A DNA stretch of 64,000 nt from Myxococcota bacterium (lineage in GTDB: Bacteria > Myxococcota_A > Bradymonadia > UBA7976 > UBA1532). The notes beneath the pieces were generated by a model. It was not told the origin of the DNA. It searched no databases and worked only from the letters and a program-made list of their open reading frames with translations. Each line of letters opens with the position of its first letter. Within the stretch, counting starts at the first letter, position 1. The stretch is from assembly GCA_963169045.1 (NCBI GenBank), contig CAUJDF010000038.1, forward strand, positions 1-64,000, read 5' to 3'. The position numbers and the translations under genes are program-made. Shown here in pieces: positions 27,907 through 36,173 of this stretch.

Positions 27907-28410
27907 GTGCGGCGCCTCGCCCCGTGCCTGCTCGCGGCGACGCTCGCCGCCTGCGACGACCCGGCGCCCGCCACCTCGGAGCCGACCCTCTGCGGAGAGG
28001 GTGACGCCACCCTCGAGATCGGGGTCGGCCATCCCTTCGCGCCCATGCCCGAGCCGCCCGTCGTCCCGGTCGAGCGCGGCCTGCAGGGTGGTTTTCACAT
28101 CCTCGTGTCGCTGCGCGTGGTGGGGGCCTTCGACGGCGACCACGGCGACGTGGCGCTCGAGCTCTTCGACGGCGAGCGCCCCCTCTCGAACCACCGCAAC
28201 ACCGACGTCCCGTTCACCGCCGACGCGTCGCTGACCGGCTGCTCCTATGACCAGGCGCGCCTGGTGATGCTCGACGAGGATGGCGGCCTGATGACCGAGG
28301 ACGCCGTCCTCGCGCTCGTCGGGCGCACCGTGGAGCTGGCGGCCACGTTGACGAGCGACGCGGGCGACGCCGAGGGCCGCTTCCGGTTCACGCTCGGCGC
28401 GCTGCAGTAG
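27907..28410 (+). CDS. Small lipoprotein, function unknown
   Basis: This encodes 167 residues from a GTG at 27907. The signal ends in the lipobox LAATLAACDD. The mature part (ILVSLRVVGAFDG, VALELFDGERPL) looks like a beta-sandwich. There are three cysteines in the mature protein counting the lipidated one. It lies directly after fmdB-like and overlaps the epimerase gene tail-to-tail by 23 bp. Confidence 0.7.
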   Translation: MRRLAPCLLAATLAACDDPAPATSEPTLCGEGDATLEIGVGHPFAPMPEPPVVPVERGLQGGFHILVSLRVVGAFDGDHGDVALELFDGERPLSNHRNTDVPFTADASLTGCSYDQARLVMLDEDGGLMTEDAVLALVGRTVELAATLTSDAGDAEGRFRFTLGALQ

Positions 28411-29323
28411 AGGCCAGCAGCCGGGCCAGGCCCTCCTCCACGGTGTGCGCCGGCTCGAAGCCGAGCACCTGCCTCGCCGCGGCGATGTCGGCGCGCGAGT
28501 GGCGGATGTCGCCGGCCCGGGGCTCGGCGAGGATCGGCTCCGGCCCGCCGCCGATCAGGCGCCGCAGCGTGTCGTACAGCTCGCGGACGCTCGTCTCCTC
28601 GCCGCGCGCCACGTTGAAAGTGCGCCCGCTGGCCTCGGGCACGGATGCGGCGAGCAGGTTCGCGCGCACCACGTCCGCGACGTAGACGAAGTCCCGCGTC
28701 TGGCCGCCGTCGCCGTAGATGGTCGCCGGTCGGCCGGCCTGCAGGCGGTCGACGAAGATGCTGATCACGCCGGAGTAGGGGCTCGACGGATCCTGGCGTG
28801 GGCCGAAGACGTTGAAGAACCGGAGCGTCACCGTTTCGAGGCCGTAGAGCTGCGACCAGACGCGCATGTACTGCTCGCTGGCGAGCTTCTCGATGGCGTA
28901 GGGCGACAGCGGGCGGGGCGTCTCCGACTCGCGCAGCGGCAGCGCGGGGTTGTCGCCGTAGGCCGCCGCCGAGCCGGCGAACACGACACGGCGCGCGCCC
29001 GCGGCGCGAGCCGCCTCGAGCACGTGGAGCGAGCCGCCGAGGTTCACCGCGCTCGTGTCGATCGGCGCTTCGACGGTACGCTGGACGGAGGCCACCGCCG
29101 CCAGGTGGAAGACCACCTCGCAGCCTTCGACCGCGCGCGTCACCGCGTCCAGATCGGCCACGGAGCCCACGTCGAGGCGCACGTCGCCTCCGGCCGTCGC
29201 GAGGTTCTCGCGCCTGCCCGTCGACAGGTCGTCGAGGACGGTCACCGCGTCCCCGCGCGCGACCAGCGCGTCGACGAGGTGCGACCCGATGAATCCCGCG
29301 CCGCCGGTCACCAGCACCTTCAT
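28388..29323 (-). CDS. NAD-dependent sugar-nucleotide epimerase (UDP-glucose 4-epimerase-like)
   Basis: This encodes 311 residues of the extended short-chain dehydrogenase family. VTGGAGFIGSHL is the NAD-binding motif; YAIEKLASE provides the catalytic YxxxK. RFFNVFGPRQDP, TIYGDGGQTRDFVYV and a C-terminal LGFEPAHTVEEGL are typical of WbpP/GalE-like enzymes that act on UDP-hexoses or UDP-HexNAc for surface polysaccharide. GGAGG lies 6 nt before the ATG. No polysaccharide cluster is adjacent, so the exact sugar is unknown. Confidence 0.9.
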   Translation of the reverse strand: MKVLVTGGAGFIGSHLVDALVARGDAVTVLDDLSTGRRENLATAGGDVRLDVGSVADLDAVTRAVEGCEVVFHLAAVASVQRTVEAPIDTSAVNLGGSLHVLEAARAAGARRVVFAGSAAAYGDNPALPLRESETPRPLSPYAIEKLASEQYMRVWSQLYGLETVTLRFFNVFGPRQDPSSPYSGVISIFVDRLQAGRPATIYGDGGQTRDFVYVADVVRANLLAASVPEASGRTFNVARGEETSVRELYDTLRRLIGGGPEPILAEPRAGDIRHSRADIAAARQVLGFEPAHTVEEGLARLLASTAARRA

Positions 29324-29545
29324 GAGGATCCTCCGCAGCTTCCAACCACCACAGGACGCCCCGTTCTCCCGGAAAGCCGCGTCTCGATCAACGTTCGCCG
29401 GTGTCAAGCGCACGCGACACCTGGCGGGGATTGTCGGCCACCGTTGACACGGGTGGCGGCCACGGGCCGCGTCACAGCGTGTCGCCCGGGTGGCACACAT
29501 GGTGCAAAATCTTGATTCAGACGGACGCAGTGGGGGGGTTAACCC
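29324..29545. other. Intergenic region upstream of the Cys-repeat lipoprotein
   Basis: A 222-bp region that is less GC-rich than its neighbours. It contains a sigma-54-like site at 29491-29506 (listed separately) and an isolated TTGACA at 29444-29449 without a convincing -10 partner. Confidence 0.5.
29491..29506 (+). promoter_or_regulatory. Sigma-54-type promoter for the Cys-repeat lipoprotein
   Basis: TGGCACACATGGTGCA matches the -24/-12 consensus TGGCACG-N4-TTGCA except at two positions, with the GG and GC dinucleotides exactly 10 bp apart. Transcription would start about 12 nt downstream, near 29517, ahead of the ATG at 29546. An enhancer-binding activator would be needed. Confidence 0.55.
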
Positions 29546-31279
29546 ATGGGCCAGCAGCAATCCCGTCGTGCCTTCCGGTGGGGCGCGACTTTGTTCTTCA
29601 TCGGCCTGAGCGCCTGCGGGGCGCCCGAGCCTGACGACGGCGTCGGCGAAGAGGCCACCGACGTCGAGAGCATCGTCAGCGAGCTCGGAGGCGAGTGCCG
29701 CGCGGCGTGCGCCGAGCGCCTGCATGCGATCGCCGAGCGCTGTCGCGACGAGGGCGTCGAGCCCCGGCGCTGTCACGTGCGCCTCGCCGAGGCCCGCGAG
29801 CGCTGTGCCGAGGCCTGCGAGGTGCGCGAGCCACGGCGCCATCCGCCGCGCGGGTGCGCGGCCCGTTGCGAGGTCCAGGCGCACCACGACCTCCGCGCCT
29901 GCATCGCCGACGGCGGCGAGGCGGCCGACTGCGCGCAGGCCGCCCGCGAAGGCGCGCAGGCCTGCCGTGAAGAGCGCTGCGACGACCGCCCCGAGCGCCC
30001 GCGCTGCGAGGAGAGCTGCGCCGCCCGGGCTCGCGCCGTGACCGCGCAGTGCATCGAGAACGGCGGCGACGAGCGCGCCTGCCGCCGCCGCGGCGAGGCG
30101 TTCGGCCGCCAGTGCGCCGAGGATCACTGCGCGCCGCCCCGGAACGACCGCGGCGAGTGCGCCGACCGCTGCGGCGCCGAGGGCCGCGAGATCGAGCGCG
30201 AGTGCCGCGAGGCCGGCCACGACGGGCGCGCCTGCCGCGAGCGCGCGGCTCGATTCGTCGCCGGCTGCATCGCCGATCGCTGCGAGCGTCCCCAGCCCCC
30301 GCCGCCGCCCCCGGCCGACCGGTGCGAGGACGCCTGCGCCGAGCGCGCCCGCGCCATCGGCGCCCGCTGCCTCGAGGAAGGCGGCAGCCGCGAGCGCTGC
30401 GCGGCCCACGCCCGCGAGTTCGCCGGCGCTTGCGTCGCCGAGCACTGCGACGGCGGCGAAGAGCCCCCGCCGCCCGCCTGTCAGGAGCGCTGCGGCGCCG
30501 AGGGCCGCCGCATCCACGCCGAGTGCCTCGAGGCCGGCGGCGCCGAGGAGCGCTGCTCCGCCCGCGCCCGCGAGTTCGTCGGCGCTTGCGTCGCCGAGCA
30601 CTGCGACGGCGGCGAGCAGCCCCCGCCCGAGCCGCCTGTTTGCGAGGAGCGCTGCGGCGCCGAGGGCCGCCGCATCCACGCGGCCTGCGTCGAGGCGGGC
30701 AACGACGCCGAGGCGTGCGCCGCCCGCGCCCGCCACTTCGTCGAGGAGTGCACCGCGCGCTGCGGCGGCGAGGAGCCCCCGCCCCCGCCGCCCGAGGAGC
30801 CGAGCTGCGAGGACCGCTGCGCCCGCGAGGGTCGCGTCGCGTACGAGCAGTGCGTCGCCGCCGGCCACGGCGATGACGCCTGCGCCCGCCGCGCCCGCGA
30901 GGTGACCGCCGCGTGCGCCCGGAACAACTGCGGCGGCGGCGAGCAGCCCCCGCCCCCGCCGCCCGAGGAGCCGAGCTGCGAGGACCGCTGCGCCGCCGCC
31001 ACCGAGGCGTTCCTCCGCGAGTGCATCGCTGCGGGCAACGCCGCGGACCGCTGCCGCGCCGCCGCCGCCGAGCGCCAGCGCGCCTGCGCCGCCAGCTGCG
31101 ACCGCGAGCCGCCCCCGCCGCCGCCCGAGGAAGGCCCGACCTGCGCCGACCGCTGCGAGATCACCGCGAACGAGGTGTTCCGCATCTGCGTCGAGCGCAC
31201 CCGTGACGAGGTCGCCTGCCGCGAGCAGCGCGCGCGCTCCATCCGCGCCTGCATCGCCGAGCGCTGCCAGCAGCCCTGA
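29546..31279 (+). CDS. Lipoprotein with ten six-cysteine helical repeats
   Basis: This encodes 577 residues. A signal with twin Arg and the lipobox IGLSACGA precedes ten repeats of about 44-55 residues including linkers. Each repeat follows C-x3-C-x10-C-x9-C-x10-C-x(3,4)-C, for example starting RCEDACAERARAIGARC. The spacing suggests a helical hairpin stapled by disulfides. Repeats 4 to 10 are separated by Pro-rich linkers (PPPPPP, PPPEPP). Later repeats are nearly identical (GAEGRRIHA occurs twice), indicating recent duplication. An extended, rigid, disulfide-rich surface fibre is plausible; function unknown. A sigma-54-like promoter lies upstream. Confidence 0.85.
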   Translation: MGQQQSRRAFRWGATLFFIGLSACGAPEPDDGVGEEATDVESIVSELGGECRAACAERLHAIAERCRDEGVEPRRCHVRLAEARERCAEACEVREPRRHPPRGCAARCEVQAHHDLRACIADGGEAADCAQAAREGAQACREERCDDRPERPRCEESCAARARAVTAQCIENGGDERACRRRGEAFGRQCAEDHCAPPRNDRGECADRCGAEGREIERECREAGHDGRACRERAARFVAGCIADRCERPQPPPPPPADRCEDACAERARAIGARCLEEGGSRERCAAHAREFAGACVAEHCDGGEEPPPPACQERCGAEGRRIHAECLEAGGAEERCSARAREFVGACVAEHCDGGEQPPPEPPVCEERCGAEGRRIHAACVEAGNDAEACAARARHFVEECTARCGGEEPPPPPPEEPSCEDRCAREGRVAYEQCVAAGHGDDACARRAREVTAACARNNCGGGEQPPPPPPEEPSCEDRCAAATEAFLRECIAAGNAADRCRAAAAERQRACAASCDREPPPPPPEEGPTCADRCEITANEVFRICVERTRDEVACREQRARSIRACIAERCQQP

Positions 31280-31367
31280 CGAAGCCCCCGCCTTCCTTTC
31301 CTCTTCGTCTCCGATCCGCCATCATCCGCCCGACGCCCCACACCACCTTCCGCAGGCGAGGGACCCC

Positions 31368-32459
31368 ATGAGCCAGGAGAAGCTGGCGAAGCTGCGCGCG
31401 CAGATCGGCGCCATCGACGACGGCTACCAGGTGCAGTTCGCGGGACATCCGCGGATCACCCGCGACCCGACGCTGCTCGACCGCATGGCGACCGACGTCG
31501 GCCGCGCCATCGAGGCGCTCGGCGCGCTGCCCGCCTCGCCCGACCGCGACGCGCTGCTGAACGACGCGCGCTCGCGCCTCGACCTGTACCGCAACGAGGC
31601 CGTCGCGGTCCGCGACGCCCAGGCCGGCGGACAGGACGCGCTCGAGGCGCACTACCTCGGCGAGTGGTCCCGCTTCGTCTTCCACCGCTACCGGCGGCAC
31701 TTCGCCGGCCAGTCGCGAGCCACGCGCGACCTCGGCGTGCTCGCCGAGATGATCGCCGACCTGCGCCGCATCAAGGCCGAGGCCGAGGCGCTCAAGAAGC
31801 GCCGCGGCGACCCGGGCCTCGGCGACACGATCGAGCGCGTCGACCGCAACCTGCAGCTCTACCTCGACGAACGCGGCGAGATCGTCAGCTCGCGCGGCGA
31901 GGGCACCCTCGAGCAGCAGGCCGACGTCCTCGCCGCCGTCGCCAACGACCAGTTCGCGCTCTACGCCCGCCACTTCGCCGGCAAGTCGCGCCTCTCGCGC
32001 CGCCCGGCGCTGCTCCAGCGCATCATCGACAACCTCGACGTCATCAAGGACCGCATGATCGTGGTGCGCGACGGCGGGCTCGGCGACGGCAGCCACACGA
32101 AGAACATCGAGATCGTCGAGAGCCGCGCCACCTTCTACCGCGGAGAGCTCGACGCCATCCGCAAGGTGCGGCGCGAGGCGAGCATGCCGGATCTCGTGGG
32201 CGCCCTCGGCACGGCGGCGAACGAGCTGTTCGCGGAGTACCAGGAGCACTTCGCCGGCAAGGACCGCCGCACGCGCGACGTCGCGCGTCTCACGCAGCTC
32301 TGCGACGCGCTCGAGGAGATCGGCCGGCAGATGGACGAGATCGACCGCGCCCGTCCCGACGAGACCAACGCCGCGAACCTGCACATCGTGCTCGACACGC
32401 TGCGCCTGTACGTGCGCGAGTACGACGCGGTCCGCGAGGCCCAGACGCAGAATGCCTGA
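31368..32459 (+). CDS. Cytoplasmic protein of four FAG-R repeats, unknown family
   Basis: This encodes 363 residues with no signal peptide. Four repeats of about 85-90 residues each begin with a block like YxxHFAGxxRxTRDxxLLxxM (FAGHPRITRD, FAGQSRATRD, FAGKSRLSRR, FAGKDRRTRD), followed by two or three predicted amphipathic helices and a closing LxLYxxE segment. The start at 31368 begins just before the first repeat. The family was not recognised. Its last codons overlap the acylphosphatase start by 8 bp, so the two are translationally coupled. Confidence 0.8.
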   Translation: MSQEKLAKLRAQIGAIDDGYQVQFAGHPRITRDPTLLDRMATDVGRAIEALGALPASPDRDALLNDARSRLDLYRNEAVAVRDAQAGGQDALEAHYLGEWSRFVFHRYRRHFAGQSRATRDLGVLAEMIADLRRIKAEAEALKKRRGDPGLGDTIERVDRNLQLYLDERGEIVSSRGEGTLEQQADVLAAVANDQFALYARHFAGKSRLSRRPALLQRIIDNLDVIKDRMIVVRDGGLGDGSHTKNIEIVESRATFYRGELDAIRKVRREASMPDLVGALGTAANELFAEYQEHFAGKDRRTRDVARLTQLCDALEEIGRQMDEIDRARPDETNAANLHIVLDTLRLYVREYDAVREAQTQNA

Positions 32460-32730
32460 GGCCCGCGCCCACCTCCTGATCGACGGTCGCGTCCAGGGCG
32501 TCTACTACCGCGAGAGCGCCCGCCAGACCGCGACCGCCCTCGGGATCACCGGGTGGGCGCGCAACCTGCCCGACGGCCGCGTCGAGGCCGTCGCCGAGGG
32601 CCCGCGCGAGGCCGTCGAGCGTTTCGTCGCCTGGTGCCACGAGGGACCGCCCGCCGCCCGGGTGACCGGTGTCGACGTGCAGTGGTCCGAATTCACGGGC
32701 GACTTCACCGGCTGGACGACCCGCCGCTAG
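32452..32730 (+). CDS. acyP: Acylphosphatase
   Basis: This encodes 92 residues, the normal length. GRVQGVYYRESAR carries the catalytic Arg and phosphate loop, and GWARNLPDGRVE carries the catalytic Asn. It hydrolyses carboxyl phosphates such as acetyl phosphate or 1,3-bisphosphoglycerate. It overlaps the upstream repeat-protein gene by 8 bp and hemB tail-to-tail by 26 bp. Confidence 0.93.
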   Translation: MPEARAHLLIDGRVQGVYYRESARQTATALGITGWARNLPDGRVEAVAEGPREAVERFVAWCHEGPPAARVTGVDVQWSEFTGDFTGWTTRR

Positions 32731-33730
32731 TGGGGTGCCTGCGGCCGGCCTCTTCGTTGAGCCAGCGGGCGGCCTGGCGGGCGAAGTAGGTGAAGATCAC
32801 GTCGGCGCCGGCGCGGCGGATGGCGACCAGGCTCTCGGTCACGGTGCGACGCTCGTCGAGCCATCCGTGGGCGGCGGCGGCCTTGAGCATCGCGTACTCG
32901 CCGCTCACCTGGTACGCGGCCACGGGCAGCGTCGTCGCCTCGCGCAGCGCGCGGATCACGTCGAGGTAGGGGCCCGCCGGCTTCACCATCACGAGGTCGG
33001 CGCCCTCGGCCTCGTCGAGCGCCAGCTCCCGCAAGGCCTCGCGCGCGTTGGCCGGGTCCATCTGGTAGGTCTTCTTGTCGCCGAAGCGCGGCGCCGAGTC
33101 GAGCGCGTCGCGGAACGGCCCGTAGAACCCGGACGCGTACTTCGCCGTGTAGGAGAGGATCGACACGTCGGTGTGCCCGGCGTGGTCGAGCGCGCGGCGG
33201 AGGGCGCCCACGCGGCCGTCCATCATGTCGCTCGGGGCCACGATGTCGGCGCCGGCCTCCGCCTGGGCGACCGCCTGCCGGCAGAGCACCTCGACGGTCT
33301 CGTCGTTGAGCACGCGCCCGTCGGGGCCGACGATGCCGTCGTGGCCGTCGCTCGAGTACGGGTCGAGCGCCACGTCGGTCACGACCACGAGCTCGGGCCA
33401 CTCCACCTTGAGGCGGCGGATCGTCTTCGGGACGAGGCCCTCGGGGTTGAACGCCTCGTCGCCGCGCTTCGACTTGAGGTCCTCGGCGATCGCCGGAAAG
33501 AGCACGATCGACCGCACGCCCTCGTCGAGGGCCGCCGCCACCTCGCGCAGCAGGCCGTCGTGGCCGAGCCGCGAGCAGCCGGGCATCGAGGCGATCGGCA
33601 CGTCGGTCGATCCGTCGTGGATGAACAGCGGGTAGACGAAGTGCTGCGGGGCGAGCCACGTCTCGCGGTGGAACGCGCGGACGACGGCGTTCTTGCGGTT
33701 GCGGCGCGGGCGCTGGGCGAGATCGAGCAT
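32705..33730 (-). CDS. hemB: Delta-aminolevulinic acid dehydratase (porphobilinogen synthase)
   Basis: This encodes 341 residues. It condenses two 5-aminolevulinates to porphobilinogen in haem synthesis. The Schiff-base lysines lie in SYTAKYASGFYGPFRDA and MVKPAGPYLDV. The metal-site region reads DVALDPYSSDGHDGI without the cysteine triad of zinc enzymes, which indicates a Mg-dependent type. The start at 33730 follows GGGAGG by 5 nt and removes an 11-residue unsupported extension. Divergent from fur. Confidence 0.96.
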   Translation of the reverse strand: MLDLAQRPRRNRKNAVVRAFHRETWLAPQHFVYPLFIHDGSTDVPIASMPGCSRLGHDGLLREVAAALDEGVRSIVLFPAIAEDLKSKRGDEAFNPEGLVPKTIRRLKVEWPELVVVTDVALDPYSSDGHDGIVGPDGRVLNDETVEVLCRQAVAQAEAGADIVAPSDMMDGRVGALRRALDHAGHTDVSILSYTAKYASGFYGPFRDALDSAPRFGDKKTYQMDPANAREALRELALDEAEGADLVMVKPAGPYLDVIRALREATTLPVAAYQVSGEYAMLKAAAAHGWLDERRTVTESLVAIRRAGADVIFTYFARQAARWLNEEAGRRHPTSGGSSSR

Positions 33731-33832
33731 GCGGGCCTCCCGGGACGGCGCGGAGGATAGCACGGCAGAACGTCGCCGCCGACGCGTGCTACCCTATGCG
33801 GACATGGCCCCTTGTGCTATGAGCCGGCCCCG

Positions 33833-34312
33833 ATGAACTCCGACGACGCCGTCAACACGCTGGTGAGCTACCTCGAGCGCAAAGGGCTCAAGTTCACGAG
33901 CCAGCGACGGACGATCACCGAGGCGTTCTTCGATCCGCGCTTCCGCGACGAGCACCCGAGCGTCGAAGAGCTGTACGCGCGCGTCCGCGCTCGGGACGCG
34001 CGGATCGGCTACGCGACCGTGTACCGCACGCTCAAGCTCCTGGTCGACTGCCACCTGGCCTCGCCACGCCAGTTCGGCGACAACCAGACGCGCTACGAGC
34101 CCGAGATCCCCGGCGAGCACCACGACCACCTCGTCTGCCTCGACTGCAACTCCATCGTCGAGTTCGAGAACGACGAGATCGAGGCCCTGCAGGACCGCGT
34201 CGCCCAGGAGCTCGGCTTCAAGATCGAGCAGCACCGCATGATCCTCTACGCCCGCTGCCGGCGCGGCTGCGTGGTGCCCGGCGACCGGGCGCCGCGGCCG
34301 GCGCCGCAATGA
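33833..34312 (+). CDS. fur: Fur family metalloregulator
   Basis: This encodes 159 residues. The N-terminal winged helix (KFTSQRRTITEAFF, TVYRTLKLL) is followed by the metal-binding dimer domain with EHHDHLVCLDC and a C-terminal Cys pair (CRRGC). It represses iron-uptake genes with Fe(II) in well-studied homologues; specificity for iron rather than another metal is inferred. The ppx/gppA gene overlaps its stop by 4 bp. The start at 33833 gives the usual N-terminal length. Confidence 0.9.
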   Translation: MNSDDAVNTLVSYLERKGLKFTSQRRTITEAFFDPRFRDEHPSVEELYARVRARDARIGYATVYRTLKLLVDCHLASPRQFGDNQTRYEPEIPGEHHDHLVCLDCNSIVEFENDEIEALQDRVAQELGFKIEQHRMILYARCRRGCVVPGDRAPRPAPQ

Positions 34313-35250
34313 CCGCCCTGCCGCCGATCGCCGCCGTCGACGTCGGGTCGAACTCGATCCATCTGACGCTGGCGCGGGTCGGCGCCGGCGGCTCGATCGA
34401 GGTGCTCGCCCGCCACAAGGACGCGGCGCGGCTCGCGGCGCACCTCGACGGGCACGGCCGGCTGGCCCCCGACGCGATCGACCGCGCGCTCGAGACGCTG
34501 CGCCGCTTCCGCCAGCTGGCCGACGGCCACGGCGCCGACCTTCGCGCCACCGCGACGGCGACGATCCGCGCCGCGCGCAACGGGACGGACTTCCTGCGGC
34601 GCGCCGACGAAGAGATCGGCGTCCGCGTCGAGGTGCTGTCCGGCGCCGACGAGGCGCGGCTCACCTACCGCGGCGTGCTGCACGGCGCGCCGCAGCTCGC
34701 CAGCCGGCGCATCCTGTGCGTCGACGTCGGCGGCGGCTCGACCGAGCTGCTCGTCGGCGAGAACGGGCGGCCGCTGCTCGTCGCCAGCGTGCCGTGGGGC
34801 TCGCTGCTCGCCACCGAACGCCTGCTCTGCCCGGAGCCCTTCCGCGCCCGCGACGTGCGCCGGGCGCGGCGACGCCTCGCCGCCGTGTTCCGCCGGGCGC
34901 TGCGCGGCGTCGCCGCGGTCGGCTTCGACGACGCGATCGCCACCTCCGGCACCGCGCAGCGCCTCGCCCGCATCGCGCGCGCGCTCGACGGCGGCCCCGG
35001 CGACGGCAACGTCGACGGCGAGGAGCTCGACCGCGACCGCCTCGCGCGCATCATCGGCCACCTGCTGCGCGCGCCCACCCGCGCCCAGCGCCTCGGCGTC
35101 CCCGGGCTCGACGCCGAGCGCGCCGACAGCATCGTGGGCGGCGCCCTCATCTTCGAGGCGCTCACGACGCCACTGCCGCTCAAACGCTGGACGATCTCGA
35201 CCGCCGCGCTGCGCACCGGCCTCGTGCTCGACACCTGGCATCGGCGCTGA
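34309..35250 (+). CDS. Ppx/GppA family exopolyphosphatase
   Basis: This encodes 313 residues, the short form without the HD-like extension. AAVDVGSNSIHLTLARV and CVDVGGGSTELLVG are the two phosphate-binding motifs of the actin-like ATPase fold. It degrades polyphosphate or pppGpp from the chain end; which one is not decidable from sequence alone. It is coupled to fur by ATGA. Confidence 0.9.
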   Translation: MTALPPIAAVDVGSNSIHLTLARVGAGGSIEVLARHKDAARLAAHLDGHGRLAPDAIDRALETLRRFRQLADGHGADLRATATATIRAARNGTDFLRRADEEIGVRVEVLSGADEARLTYRGVLHGAPQLASRRILCVDVGGGSTELLVGENGRPLLVASVPWGSLLATERLLCPEPFRARDVRRARRRLAAVFRRALRGVAAVGFDDAIATSGTAQRLARIARALDGGPGDGNVDGEELDRDRLARIIGHLLRAPTRAQRLGVPGLDAERADSIVGGALIFEALTTPLPLKRWTISTAALRTGLVLDTWHRR

Positions 35251-35525
35251 CGGGCTTACTCCCCGGTAGAGACGTCGCCGCCCGCCGACGCTGCGCGCGC
35301 CCGTCCGCGAGACACCGCACGCGTGCCTCGACGGCACCCGCCCGACGCCGGCGGCGTCCGTGCGCGCTCCGAGGCGGCGCCACCTTACCCGAGTATGACA
35401 GTGCGCGGTTCGAGACGCCCCCGCGGGAATGTGTCAACGAGGCGCCCGGTTCGTACCGCCACTCGGCATCCCCTGGAGGATGGTGGCCCCCGCTTCGAGG
35501 CCGGGGGCCCGTCCTCCGAGTCAGG
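35251..35525. other. Convergent intergenic region
   Basis: This 275-bp space lies between the ends of the ppx/gppA gene and the PAP2 gene. Apart from the strong inverted repeat at 35475-35517 nothing recognisable was seen. No coding pattern stands out. Confidence 0.5.
35475..35517. terminator. Large inverted repeat, likely bidirectional terminator
   Basis: Arms GGCCCCCG (35485-35492) and CGGGGGCC (35502-35509) close a 9-nt loop. Outer arms GGAGGA (35475-35480) and TCCTCC (35512-35517) pair after a small internal loop. It stands between two converging genes. No T-run follows, so it may act as a factor-assisted terminator. Confidence 0.55.
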
Positions 35526-36173
35526 TCAGTGCAGCTCGACGACGGCCCAGCCCACCGCAGCGCCGACGAGGGCGCCGGTGGCGACGTCGGTCGGGAAGTG
35601 GTTGCCGGCGGCGATCTGGAGCGCGCCGGCGCCGAGCGCGAGCGCCGGGCCGGCGGTCCACGCCACCCAGCGCGCCGGGGATGCGGGGTGCCGGCGGTCG
35701 ACGAGGCGCGCCAGCGCGACGGCCGCCGCCATGGGCACCGCGGTGTGGCCGGACCAGAACGAGGCGTAGTTCACGCCGTCGCCGTTCTGCTCGGCGAACA
35801 CACGGTCCGAATACATGTAGGGATACGGCCGCGAGAACACGACCTTGGCGGACTGTGTCAGCAGGCCGGTGATGGCGGCGGCTTCGGCGACGAGCAGCGC
35901 GTCGCCCGCCTCCATCGCCGCCGCAGCCAGCGGCGCGGCGATCAGCGTGGCCGCGGCCAGGCCGTCGGCGGCCCGCTCCGCTCCGCCCACGTGCAGGCCC
36001 ACGGCGCGCCGGTCGAACGCATTGACGTCGCCGCGCGCACAGGGACATGAAGGGTCGGCGAGCTCGCCCTCGTTCGCCGCGAGGCCGGCCCACACGCCCG
36101 CCGCGCCGAGCGTCAGCGGGACGTCCACCCAGGGCTCCGGCCCCGCGAGGAGCGCGAGGGCCAGCGCCCACAT
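35526..36173 (-). CDS. PAP2 family phosphatase, membrane protein
   Basis: This encodes 215 residues with a hydrophobic N-terminus and several membrane segments. The three phosphatase motifs are KVVFSRPYPYM, YASFWSGHTA and AAGNHFPTDVATG, with His in SGHT and His-x3-Asp in the third. The Arg of the usual SRxxxxxH motif is replaced. Family members dephosphorylate lipid phosphates such as undecaprenyl pyrophosphate. The ATG at 36173 overlaps the mscL stop; a GTG 3 nt earlier is also possible. Confidence 0.85.
   Translation of the reverse strand: MWALALALLAGPEPWVDVPLTLGAAGVWAGLAANEGELADPSCPCARGDVNAFDRRAVGLHVGGAERAADGLAAATLIAAPLAAAAMEAGDALLVAEAAAITGLLTQSAKVVFSRPYPYMYSDRVFAEQNGDGVNYASFWSGHTAVPMAAAVALARLVDRRHPASPARWVAWTAGPALALGAGALQIAAGNHFPTDVATGALVGAAVGWAVVELH

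Noticed and set aside
29444-29449. Isolated TTGACA as the main promoter of the Cys-repeat lipoprotein
   Set aside because: No -10 hexamer at 16-18 bp; the sigma-54-like site nearer the start is a better fit.
35395-35440. tRNA-like T-loop (GGTTCGAGA)
   Set aside because: No cloverleaf can be drawn around it and no acceptor stem pairs.
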